Of a stretch of 9,027 nucleotides of DNA, positions 1 through 5,884 are shown one piece after another. Under the pieces are notes generated by a model. The model was given only the letters and a program-made list of their open reading frames with translations, made no database searches and was not told the DNA's origin. The first letter of the stretch is position 1, and every line of letters starts with the position of its first letter. The position numbers and the translations under genes are program-made. Origin of the DNA: CAVPGH01 sp046726955 (GTDB lineage: Bacteria > Acidobacteriota > Vicinamibacteria > Fen-336); NCBI GenBank assembly GCA_046726955.1, contig JBKPBQ010000164.1, positions 1 to 9,027 on the forward strand. Direction: 5' to 3'.

Positions 1-58
1 GTTCCCGGGACCAGTACCGAGGATGGAGCCTAGCAGCGGCCCCACGGTTCGAGCCGAG

Positions 59-1093
59 CTACTCCTCGCCCCGGTCCGGGCGGCGGCCCGCCATCTGGAA
101 GAGTCGGGCGTTGCGGAGCGCGACCACGAGAAACTCGGCCATCACTTCGCCCGCGGCAACATCGTCGAGGTCGAAGGCGCCGACTTCCTGGCTCTGGTAA
201 TCGACCGCCCCGAGGGCGGTCCCGGCCTCGAGCAGCGGGATGACCATCTCGGAGCGCGTTCCCGCCACGTCGGCGTGGTAGTCGGGGTCGCGCGCGACGT
301 CGGCCACGACCTGCGGCGCGCGCTGGCGGATCGCCCGGCCGATGACGCCGCCGGGCGGACCCTGGGCGCGCCCTCCGCTGCGGCGCCCCACGCCCGGGCG
401 CCCCGCCCACCGCCCCACGAGGACGCCGTCGTTGTCGAGCACGACGACGGCCACGTACGTGTAGTGCAGGCGCTGCTGGATCGTCTCCGCCGCCTCCTGC
501 ATGAGCCGTTCGGGATCGAGCACCGGGGCGATGCGGTGGGCGACGGAGGCCAGAAGCCCGAGCTGCTCCGCCCGGTGCTGGCTCTGCCGCTCGGACCGCC
601 GGAGGGCTTCGTTGGCGCGCGTGACCTCCTTCGCCCGCTCCCCCGCCCGCGCCGCCTGCTCCTGGGCCTCGACCAGCCGCCGCGCCGACTCCTCCTCCTG
701 CGCGTGCAGCAGCGCCTCCAGCCGCCGGGCGCCCAGCTCGTCGAGGGCGACCAGGCACTCCGCGAGCGACTCGCGGTCGGCGCAGGCAGCGACCAGGTGA
801 GGCACGAAGCAGCGGTCGAGCATTCGGATGGCGAGCGCGCTCAGGTGCGAGCTCCGTCCCGCCCGCGCGGCTTCCGTCGCGGATCGTGCTTCCTCGGCCA
901 GCAGCCCTTCGACGTCGCTGCGACCCAGCCGGTCGAACAACGAGTCGAGCGACCGCGTGCAAAAGGCGCGGGCCTGGTCCTCGGACGCGGCGCCCGACTG
1001 CACGATGGCGAGGATCCAGGCCTCGCGCACGCTCTCGCGGTGCGGCAGCAGGTGCCCGGCCGCCTTCTTGAGCGCGGGACCGAGACGGCTCAT
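59..1093 (-). CDS. GAF-domain protein with helical RsbRD-like N-terminus, no output domain
   Basis: The protein has 344 residues. Residues 1-120 are a helical region that looks like the RsbRD-type N-terminal domain found before sensor modules; this is recognition by eye. Residues about 120-175 are a charged, Ala/Glu/Arg-rich probable coiled coil. Residues about 178-334 are a GAF domain, with the glycine turn PPGGVIGRAI (246-256) and the closing strand/helix ending in VVALRNARLF. The chain stops about ten residues after GAF, where relatives usually continue into a histidine kinase or other output domain, so it may act through a partner. The ATG lies 16 bp after the methyltransferase stop, without a clear Shine-Dalgarno, so it is probably translated by coupling as the last visible gene of the menaquinone operon. 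It is cytoplasmic, with no signal peptide or membrane segment. Ligand and partner are unknown. Confidence 0.85.
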   Translation of the reverse strand: MSRLGPALKKAAGHLLPHRESVREAWILAIVQSGAASEDQARAFCTRSLDSLFDRLGRSDVEGLLAEEARSATEAARAGRSSHLSALAIRMLDRCFVPHLVAACADRESLAECLVALDELGARRLEALLHAQEEESARRLVEAQEQAARAGERAKEVTRANEALRRSERQSQHRAEQLGLLASVAHRIAPVLDPERLMQEAAETIQQRLHYTYVAVVVLDNDGVLVGRWAGRPGVGRRSGGRAQGPPGGVIGRAIRQRAPQVVADVARDPDYHADVAGTRSEMVIPLLEAGTALGAVDYQSQEVGAFDLDDVAAGEVMAEFLVVALRNARLFQMAGRRPDRGEE

Positions 1094-1109
1094 GCGGGGC
1101 GGAGTCGGC

Positions 1110-1862
1110 TCATGCGGCCACGGGCTTGTCCGCGCGGAAGAGGTGCGCGATCCCGGCCGTGAGCGCTGTCCAGCGCACGCCGGTGAATCCCGCCCCCTCG
1201 AGCATCGCTCCGAACGCCGGAGGCTCCGGGAAGACCGCAACGGACGCCGGCAGGTAGCTGTAGGCCTCGGAATCGCCGCTGATCCACGCGCCCACGCGCG
1301 GCAGCACGTGCCGAAAGTAGAAGCGATACGCGCAGCCGAGGAGGCCCGACGGCATCGAGAACTCCAGGATGACGACTCGGCCTCCGGGACGCAGCACGCG
1401 GTGAAGCTCGCGGAGCGCTCTTTCGCGGTCCCCGATGTTCCGGATCCCGAAGGCCACGAGCGCGCCCCCGAACGAGCCGGACGCAAACGGCAGTGCCTCG
1501 CCGTCCGCGGCCACGAGGCCGGTACGCGACGACAAGCCCTTCCGCGCGAGCTTCCGCCGGCCGCGAAGCAGCATCCCCTCGGAGAGATCGGCGCCCACGC
1601 CCCGCAGATCGGCTCTGCGGCCGAGCGCTTCCAGGAGCAGATCGGCCGTGCCCGTGCACAAGTCCAGCACGCGTCCTCGCCCCTGCAGCTCCAGCTCGTC
1701 CACCGCGCGGCGTCTCCAGCGCACGTCCGTCCCCGCCGAGAGCACGCGGTTCAGCAGGTCGTAGCGGGGCGCGATCCGGTCGAACATCGCGCGCACCGCC
1801 GTCTTCTCGGGCGCGCCCGGCGTCGGCGAGCGGGGATGGCCTTCCGCCACGACGGCGTCCAT
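1110..1862 (-). CDS. ubiE: UbiE/MenG-type quinone C-methyltransferase
   Basis: This 250-residue SAM-dependent class I methyltransferase most likely methylates demethylmenaquinone in the last step of menaquinone synthesis. The SAM-binding motif I VLDLCTGTAD is at residues 65-74, and the acidic-loop region GVGADLSEGM at 88-97. The family signature AFGIRNIGDRERALRELHRV (137-156) is followed by LRPGGRVVILEF, and the C-terminal YSYLPASVAVFP (201-212) and AGIAHLF are typical of UbiE/MenG. Length matches the family. I chose ATG at 1862; a TTG two codons upstream (1868) is possible. It starts 18 bp after the prenyltransferase stop, has no good Shine-Dalgarno, and is followed 16 bp later by the GAF gene, so it lies within the operon. 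The gene could also be named menG or mqnG. A role in ubiquinone synthesis is less likely given the futalosine-pathway neighbours. Confidence 0.93.
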   Translation of the reverse strand: MDAVVAEGHPRSPTPGAPEKTAVRAMFDRIAPRYDLLNRVLSAGTDVRWRRRAVDELELQGRGRVLDLCTGTADLLLEALGRRADLRGVGADLSEGMLLRGRRKLARKGLSSRTGLVAADGEALPFASGSFGGALVAFGIRNIGDRERALRELHRVLRPGGRVVILEFSMPSGLLGCAYRFYFRHVLPRVGAWISGDSEAYSYLPASVAVFPEPPAFGAMLEGAGFTGVRWTALTAGIAHLFRADKPVAA

Positions 1863-1880
1863 TCGCAACGCGATTCTACT

Positions 1881-2750
1881 TCAAGCGAGGAGCACGGCCA
1901 GGAGCGTGCATCCGAAATAGCCGAGGCTCACCCAACCGTTGAGGTTGAAGGCCTGCATCACGCGCGAGAGGTCGTCCGCGCGCACGAGCGAGTGCTCGAA
2001 GGCGAGGAGCCCGGCCACCGCCACCACGCCGGCCAGGTACAGCGGGTGGAGCGGCACCAGGAAGTAGAGCAGAACGAGCAGGCCCACGGCCGCGGCGTGG
2101 AAGAGCTTCGAGACGACGAGCGCCCCGGGCACGCCCAGGCGCGCCGGAAGGGAGTGCAGGCCCTCCCGGCGGTCCACCTCCACGTCCTGGCAGGCGTAGA
2201 TCGCGTCGAACCCCGCAACCCAGAGCAGCACCGCCATCCCCAGCACGAGCGGTGGCCAGCCGATCGTTCCCCGGATCGCGATCCAGGCGCCCACGGGAGC
2301 GACGGCGAGGGCGAGCCCGAGCGCGAGATGGGAGAGCGCAGTGAAGCGCTTCGTGTAGGAGTAGCCGAAGACGATGGCGAGAGCGATCGGCGACAGGGCG
2401 AGGCAGACGGGGTTGAGCATGGCCGAGGCGAGGACGAGGACGATCGCGGAGAGCGCCACGAACAGCCAGACCTCGCCGCGCGACAGCACGCCGCGGGGCA
2501 GCTCGCGCGCGGCCGTCCGGGGGTTCCGGGCGTCGTAGTCCTGGTCGGCGAGGCGGTTCATGCCCATGGCCGCGCTGCGCGCGCCCACCATCGCCACCAC
2601 GATCCAGAAGACCTGCCGCGCGGTGATCCCGTCGCGGCCAGCGAGGACGGCGGCCGTCAAAGCAAACGGAAGGGCGAAGACGGAGTGCGAGAAACGGATC
2701 ATCCGGCCGTACGACCGGAGACGCGCGACCGGCCCTCCGCCCGCGGTCAA
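1881..2750 (-). CDS. mqnP: UbiA-family prenyltransferase, MqnP type (menaquinone biosynthesis)
   Basis: This integral-membrane aromatic prenyltransferase probably attaches the polyprenyl chain to the dihydroxynaphthoate product of the futalosine route. The N-terminal block MIRFSHSVFALPFAL (17-31) is typical of the UbiA/MqnP group. The first Asp-rich motif is N65-RLA-D69-Q-D71-Y-D73, followed by a YSYTKRF loop (130-136). The second is D189-VEV-D193-RREGLHSLPARLG. These residues bind the Mg2+-diphosphate of the prenyl donor. About eight or nine hydrophobic segments are visible. The start is uncertain. TTG at 2750 overlaps the mqnC stop (TTGA) and gives 289 residues with the usual basic N-terminus. 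The first in-frame ATG, at 2702, would give 273 residues and begin directly at the conserved block. No Shine-Dalgarno precedes either, which suggests coupling to mqnC. Assignment over UbiA proper rests on the mqn neighbours. Confidence 0.9.
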   Translation of the reverse strand: MTAGGGPVARLRSYGRMIRFSHSVFALPFALTAAVLAGRDGITARQVFWIVVAMVGARSAAMGMNRLADQDYDARNPRTAARELPRGVLSRGEVWLFVALSAIVLVLASAMLNPVCLALSPIALAIVFGYSYTKRFTALSHLALGLALAVAPVGAWIAIRGTIGWPPLVLGMAVLLWVAGFDAIYACQDVEVDRREGLHSLPARLGVPGALVVSKLFHAAAVGLLVLLYFLVPLHPLYLAGVVAVAGLLAFEHSLVRADDLSRVMQAFNLNGWVSLGYFGCTLLAVLLA

Positions 2751-3865
2751 GAGGCGGCGGCGGAAGCGGGCTGGGCCGACGGCTCCTGGCCCCAGCAGTA
2801 CGGGTCGCCCACGATCTCGTAGCGCATCGTCCGGCGCTTGGGGACGAAGCCGGCGTCCTGGATGCTGCGGGCGATCTCGGCCTCGGTGAGCCGGAAGTGG
2901 GCGCCCGCGGCGGACACCACGTTCTCCTCGATCATCAGGCTGCCGAAGTCGTTCGCGCCGAAGCGCAGCGAGACCTGGCCGATCTTCCCGCCCTGCGTGA
3001 CCCAGGAGGCCTGCACGTTCGGGAAGTTGTCTAGCATCACGCGGGCCACCGCAAGGGTGCGCAGGTACTGGAACGAGGTCACCTCGTCGCCGCCGATCGC
3101 GGTGTTCGCGGGCTGGAACGTCCAGCCGATGAAGGCGGTGAAGCCGCCCGTCCGGTCCTGCAGCTCGCGCAGGTGTAGCAGGTGGTCGATCCGCTCCTCG
3201 AGCGTCTCCACGTGGCCGAACATCATGGTGGCCGTGGTCTTCATGCCGAGGCGGTGCGCGGTCTCCATCACCTGCAGCCAGTCTCCGGTCGAGCCCTTGG
3301 CGATGCCGATGACCTTCCGCACGCGGTCGGAAAGGACCTCCGCTCCCCCGCCCGGGATGGAGTCGAGCCCGGCCGCCATGAGTCGCCGGAGCGCCTCCTC
3401 GGTCGTGAGGGTGGACACGCGCTCGATGTGCTTCACCTCCGCCGGCGACAGCCCGTGGATCCAGATCGGGTACGTCGCCTTCATCCAGCGGAAGAGCTCC
3501 TCGTAGTACTCGATCCCGAGGTCGGGATGCAGGCCGCCCTGCAGGAGGATCTGCCGGCCGCCGAGGGCGATCGTCTCCTCGATCTTCTGCGCGAGCTCGG
3601 CCTTGGTGAGGACGTAGCCCTCGCTCGACGGGAGGTCGCGGTAGAAGGCGCAGAAGGCGCACTGCGCGGAGCAGACGTTCGTGTAGTTGATGTTGCGGTC
3701 GATGATGTAGGTGACGGTCGGCTCCGGGTGGAGCCGCCAGCGAACGCCGTCGGCGAGCATCCCGAGCTCGAGCAGGTCGGCGTCGCGCAGGAGGAAGACG
3801 CCCTCCTCGCGGGAGAGCCTCTCCCCCGCGCTCACCTTCGATCGGATCGCCTCAATCCTGGGCAT
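2747..3865 (-). CDS. mqnC: Cyclic dehypoxanthinylfutalosine synthase (radical SAM)
   Basis: This 372-residue radical SAM enzyme cyclises dehypoxanthinylfutalosine to its spiro compound, in the third stage of the futalosine pathway. The [4Fe-4S] cluster motif is C65-SAQ-C69-AF-C72 in the block NYTNVCSAQCAFCAFYR. Further family blocks are LLQGGLHPDLGIEYYEELF (108-126), the glycine-rich SIPGGGAEVLSDRVR (169-183), and FIGWTFQPANT (245-255). The subgroup overlaps in sequence with CofG/CofH. MqnC is preferred because mqnA, mqnE and a UbiA-type gene are adjacent. ATG at 3865 overlaps the end of mqnA by 14 nt. A GGAG lies 10 nt upstream, inside mqnA, so both coupling and direct initiation are possible. 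The C-terminus is a short Ala/Ser-rich tail that overlaps the downstream start. It is a cytoplasmic enzyme. Confidence 0.96.
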   Translation of the reverse strand: MPRIEAIRSKVSAGERLSREEGVFLLRDADLLELGMLADGVRWRLHPEPTVTYIIDRNINYTNVCSAQCAFCAFYRDLPSSEGYVLTKAELAQKIEETIALGGRQILLQGGLHPDLGIEYYEELFRWMKATYPIWIHGLSPAEVKHIERVSTLTTEEALRRLMAAGLDSIPGGGAEVLSDRVRKVIGIAKGSTGDWLQVMETAHRLGMKTTATMMFGHVETLEERIDHLLHLRELQDRTGGFTAFIGWTFQPANTAIGGDEVTSFQYLRTLAVARVMLDNFPNVQASWVTQGGKIGQVSLRFGANDFGSLMIEENVVSAAGAHFRLTEAEIARSIQDAGFVPKRRTMRYEIVGDPYCWGQEPSAQPASAAAS

Positions 3866-4637
3866 GGAACCGCAGCTCCGGCACGCGCGCGATCAGGGAG
3901 AGGGCGTGGGCGCGCCGGTAGAACTCGCGGAGGCCCGCGACCTCTTCCTCGCCGAGCGTGAAGACGATATTGTCGCGCAGATAGGACTCGTTCACCGCAA
4001 CGCGCTCCGACTCTCCTCCATTGTAGCCGGCGGCGATCTCGCGGATCGACGCCAGCCCGAGACGCAGCGAGCGCTGGAGACGCTCGACCTCCGCCGGCCT
4101 CACGACTCCGACCCTCCCCGCCCAAAAGGCATAGACGAAGGGCAGGCCGGTCGTGCGCGTCCACTCCTCGCCGAGGTCGAGGCGCGGCAGGTTGCTGGAG
4201 CAGTAGAGGGCCGGATCGCCGATGAGGAGCGCGGCGTCCGCGGACTCGAGCATCGAGTCGAGCGACGGCGCCATCGACACGTACTCGGGATCGCGACCCA
4301 GCCGCTCGCGGAGCAGGATCCTGGCGAGAGCGACGCTCGTCCGGCTCGAAGCGTCGAGGGCCACCCGCTTCACGCGGTCGAGCGGTCCGAGGTGGTACAG
4401 GCTGACCGAGCGCACCTTGCCGCGGCTCGCGATGGCGATGCCGGGCACGATCGCGTAGCTCCCGAAGGCGTACTCGATGGAAGGGATGGTGCCGAGGTCG
4501 ATCTCGCCCGCGTGCAAAAGCTCCGCCACTCGCGAGGGGACCTCCGCGGCGAGCTGGAAGTGCGGGTCGGCCTCGAGACCCCAGATGATCGGCGCGACGT
4601 TCAGGTACGAAACGGCGCCCAGACGAAGCGGCGACAC
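3852..4637 (-). CDS. mqnA: Chorismate dehydratase
   Basis: MqnA dehydrates chorismate to 3-[(1-carboxyvinyl)oxy]benzoate, the first committed step of the futalosine menaquinone pathway. The 261-residue protein has the periplasmic-binding-protein-like fold of the family. The diagnostic N-terminus LRLGAVSYLNVAPIIWGL (4-21) is followed by EVPSRVAELLHAGEIDLGTI and PSIEYA (32-57). The substrate-pocket block DASSRTSVALARILL is at 95-109, LLIGDPAL at 137-144, and DLGEEWTRTTGLPFVYAFWA at 154-173. Length is near the family norm. I chose GTG at 4637 because the conserved LRLGAVSYLN begins three residues later and a weak GAGG lies 7 nt upstream. A second in-frame GTG overlaps the end of mqnE but would add an uncharacteristic extension. 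The gap to mqnE is 41 bp, and the 3' end overlaps mqnC by 14 nt. No signal peptide is seen, so it is cytoplasmic. Confidence 0.95.
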   Translation of the reverse strand: MSPLRLGAVSYLNVAPIIWGLEADPHFQLAAEVPSRVAELLHAGEIDLGTIPSIEYAFGSYAIVPGIAIASRGKVRSVSLYHLGPLDRVKRVALDASSRTSVALARILLRERLGRDPEYVSMAPSLDSMLESADAALLIGDPALYCSSNLPRLDLGEEWTRTTGLPFVYAFWAGRVGVVRPAEVERLQRSLRLGLASIREIAAGYNGGESERVAVNESYLRDNIVFTLGEEEVAGLREFYRRAHALSLIARVPELRFHAQD

Positions 4638-4639
4638 CG

Positions 4640-4670
4640 CGGGGCCTCGGGTGTCCGCGACTTCGCCCCG
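4640..4670 (-). other. Possible hairpin before mqnA
   Basis: In the mRNA, CGGGGC (4670-4665) can pair with GCCCCG (4645-4640) across a 19-nt loop. The 3' arm sits directly before the mqnA GTG and abuts the weak GAGG ribosome-binding element. If it forms, it could limit independent initiation at mqnA. A six-pair GC stem is easy to get by chance at this base composition, so confidence is low. There is no following T-run, so it is not an intrinsic terminator. Confidence 0.25.
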
Positions 4671-4678
4671 TGGTATGG

Positions 4679-5791
4679 CTACTGCCACTCCTTCACCACG
4701 TTGAAGACCGTATCGCGCTCGACGGGGCGGCGGCCCGCCTCGCGTATGAGCCGGCAGAGCTCGTGCACCGTCAGGGACTGCGCGGTCTGCGCTCCCGCGT
4801 CGTGGGCGATCTTCTCCTCGGTGACGGTGCCGTCGAGGTCGTCCGCGCCGAAGGAGAGGCCCACCTGCGCGAGGCGCGGGCCGATCATGATCCAGTACGA
4901 CTTGATGTGCGGGAAGTTGTCGAGGAGGAGCCGCCCCACCGCGATCGCCTTCAGGTCCTCGAACCCCGTGGTCTCCGGCAGCTTCATCGCCGGCGCCTCC
5001 CAGGGCTGGAAGGCGAGCGGGATGTACGTGACGAAGCCGCCCGTCTCGTCCTGGAGCGCCCGCAGCCGCAGCAGATGGTCCACGCGGTCCTCGACGCTCT
5101 CGATGTGGCCGTAGAGCATCGTCGCGTTCGTGGGGATGCCCTGTCGGTGGGCTTCCCGCATCACGTCCAGCCACTGTGCGGCGTCGGCCTTCCCCTGGAT
5201 GATCTTGTCGCGCGTCTCCTTGGCGAAGATCTCCGCCCCGCCCCCGGGCAGCGAGTCGAGGCCGGATTCCTTCAGCTCCGCGAGCACGCGCTCGACGCTC
5301 ATGCGGTAGAGCCGGTGGAAGAAGAAGATCTCGACCGCGGTGAACGCCTTGATGTGGATGTCGGGGCGCGCCTTCTTGATGCCGCGCATCATGTCGAGGA
5401 AGTACGACCACGGGAGATCGGGGTGCAGCCCGCCCACGATGTGCACCTCGCGCACGGGCGTCGGCAGCGCGGAAACGTTCGCGAAGATCTGGTCCAGGCT
5501 CATCGTGTAGGCCCGGTCTTCGCCCTTCTTCGCCGCGAACGCGCAGAAGTCGCACGTCGCCACGCAGACGTTCGTGTGGTTGATGTGCGTGTTCCAGACG
5601 AAGTAGGCCTTGTCGCCGTGCCGCTGCTCGCGGACGTGGTTGGCGAGGGCCCCGATGGCCAGGAGGTCGTGGGACCGGTAGAGAGCGACGCCGTCCGCGA
5701 AGTCCAGGCGGCGCCCCGACAGCACCTTCTCGCGGACCCCGTGCAGCGCGGTGTCGTGGATGCGGGCGTCGGCGAGGGCGCTCGAGCTCAT
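4679..5791 (-). CDS. mqnE: Aminofutalosine synthase (radical SAM)
   Basis: This 370-residue radical SAM enzyme adds the 5'-deoxyadenosyl radical to the MqnA product to form 6-amino-6-deoxyfutalosine. The cluster motif is C76-VAT-C80-DF-C83, in HINHTNVCVATCDFCAF. Other family blocks are VHIVGGLHPDLPWSYFLDM (116-134), IKAFTAVEIFFF (147-158), SLPGGGAEIFAKETR (180-194), and TYIPLAFQPWEAP (255-267). The last two, and KSYWIMIGPRLAQ, separate it from the MqnC paralogue next to it. ATG at 5791 is preceded by GGAG with a 6-nt spacer, which makes this start well supported. It is the first gene of the leftward operon and is divergent from the M23 peptidase gene, with 93 bp between start codons. The product is cytoplasmic. 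Confidence 0.96.
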   Translation of the reverse strand: MSSSALADARIHDTALHGVREKVLSGRRLDFADGVALYRSHDLLAIGALANHVREQRHGDKAYFVWNTHINHTNVCVATCDFCAFAAKKGEDRAYTMSLDQIFANVSALPTPVREVHIVGGLHPDLPWSYFLDMMRGIKKARPDIHIKAFTAVEIFFFHRLYRMSVERVLAELKESGLDSLPGGGAEIFAKETRDKIIQGKADAAQWLDVMREAHRQGIPTNATMLYGHIESVEDRVDHLLRLRALQDETGGFVTYIPLAFQPWEAPAMKLPETTGFEDLKAIAVGRLLLDNFPHIKSYWIMIGPRLAQVGLSFGADDLDGTVTEEKIAHDAGAQTAQSLTVHELCRLIREAGRRPVERDTVFNVVKEWQ

Positions 5792-5797
5792 TCGTCT

Positions 5798-5801
5798 CTC
5801 C
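5798..5801 (-). promoter_or_regulatory. Shine-Dalgarno of mqnE
   Basis: GGAG on the minus strand lies 6 nt before the mqnE ATG, with the spacer AGACGA. It is the clearest ribosome binding site in the window. It fixes the mqnE start and shows that this genome uses Shine-Dalgarno initiation for at least the first gene of the operon, in contrast to the two rightward genes that lack one. Confidence 0.75.
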
Positions 5802-5844
5802 GGGGAAACGTCAGGATTCCAGTAGCTTACGTTATCACAAGTCC

Positions 5845-5872
5845 TTGACCCGCCGAGCCTGGTCCGTATACT
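5845..5872 (+). promoter_or_regulatory. Sigma70-like promoter of the M23 peptidase gene
   Basis: TTGACC (5845-5850) matches the -35 consensus at five of six bases and TATACT (5867-5872) matches the -10 at five of six, with a 16-bp spacer. Taking the last -10 base as -7, transcription would start at about 5879, only about 6 nt before the ATG at 5885. That leaves no room for a Shine-Dalgarno, and none is visible. The match stands out in this GC-rich background. The start site itself is inferred. Confidence 0.7.
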
Positions 5873-5883
5873 GGCGCCTGGTC
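5857..5883 (+). repeat. 8-bp direct repeat flanking the -10 box
   Basis: GCCTGGTC occurs at 5857-5864 and again at 5876-5883, a 19-bp period, with the TATACT -10 element between the copies. Such placement could serve as an operator pair for the rightward promoter. Chance occurrence is also plausible with so short a repeat in GC-rich DNA. Confidence 0.4.
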
Positions 5884-5884
5884 G

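Noticed and set aside
1..58. Possible start of another minus-strand gene (GTG in frame with a stop-free stretch)
   Set aside because: Only about 15 codons are visible, with no Shine-Dalgarno and no recognisable motif. It cannot be told from chance.
828..2822. Plus-strand open frame of 664 codons opposite ubiE and mqnP
   Set aside because: It is antisense to recognisable methyltransferase and prenyltransferase genes, and its translation is Arg/Glu/His-rich with no domain. It is a GC-rich shadow frame.
1881..3662. A 593-residue fusion upstream of the prenyltransferase
   Set aside because: The extra N-terminal residues are mqnC read in another frame, Arg/Pro-rich with no domain. The real start is near 2750.
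3852..5555. A 567-residue version of MqnA
   Set aside because: The upstream 300 residues are mqnE read out of frame. The conserved MqnA N-terminus begins at about 4637.
5792..5884. A sigma70 promoter for mqnE on the minus strand
   Set aside because: TAAGCT, TAACGT and GATAAC boxes are present in the AT-richer part, but none has an acceptable -35 at the right spacing, so I do not assign one.
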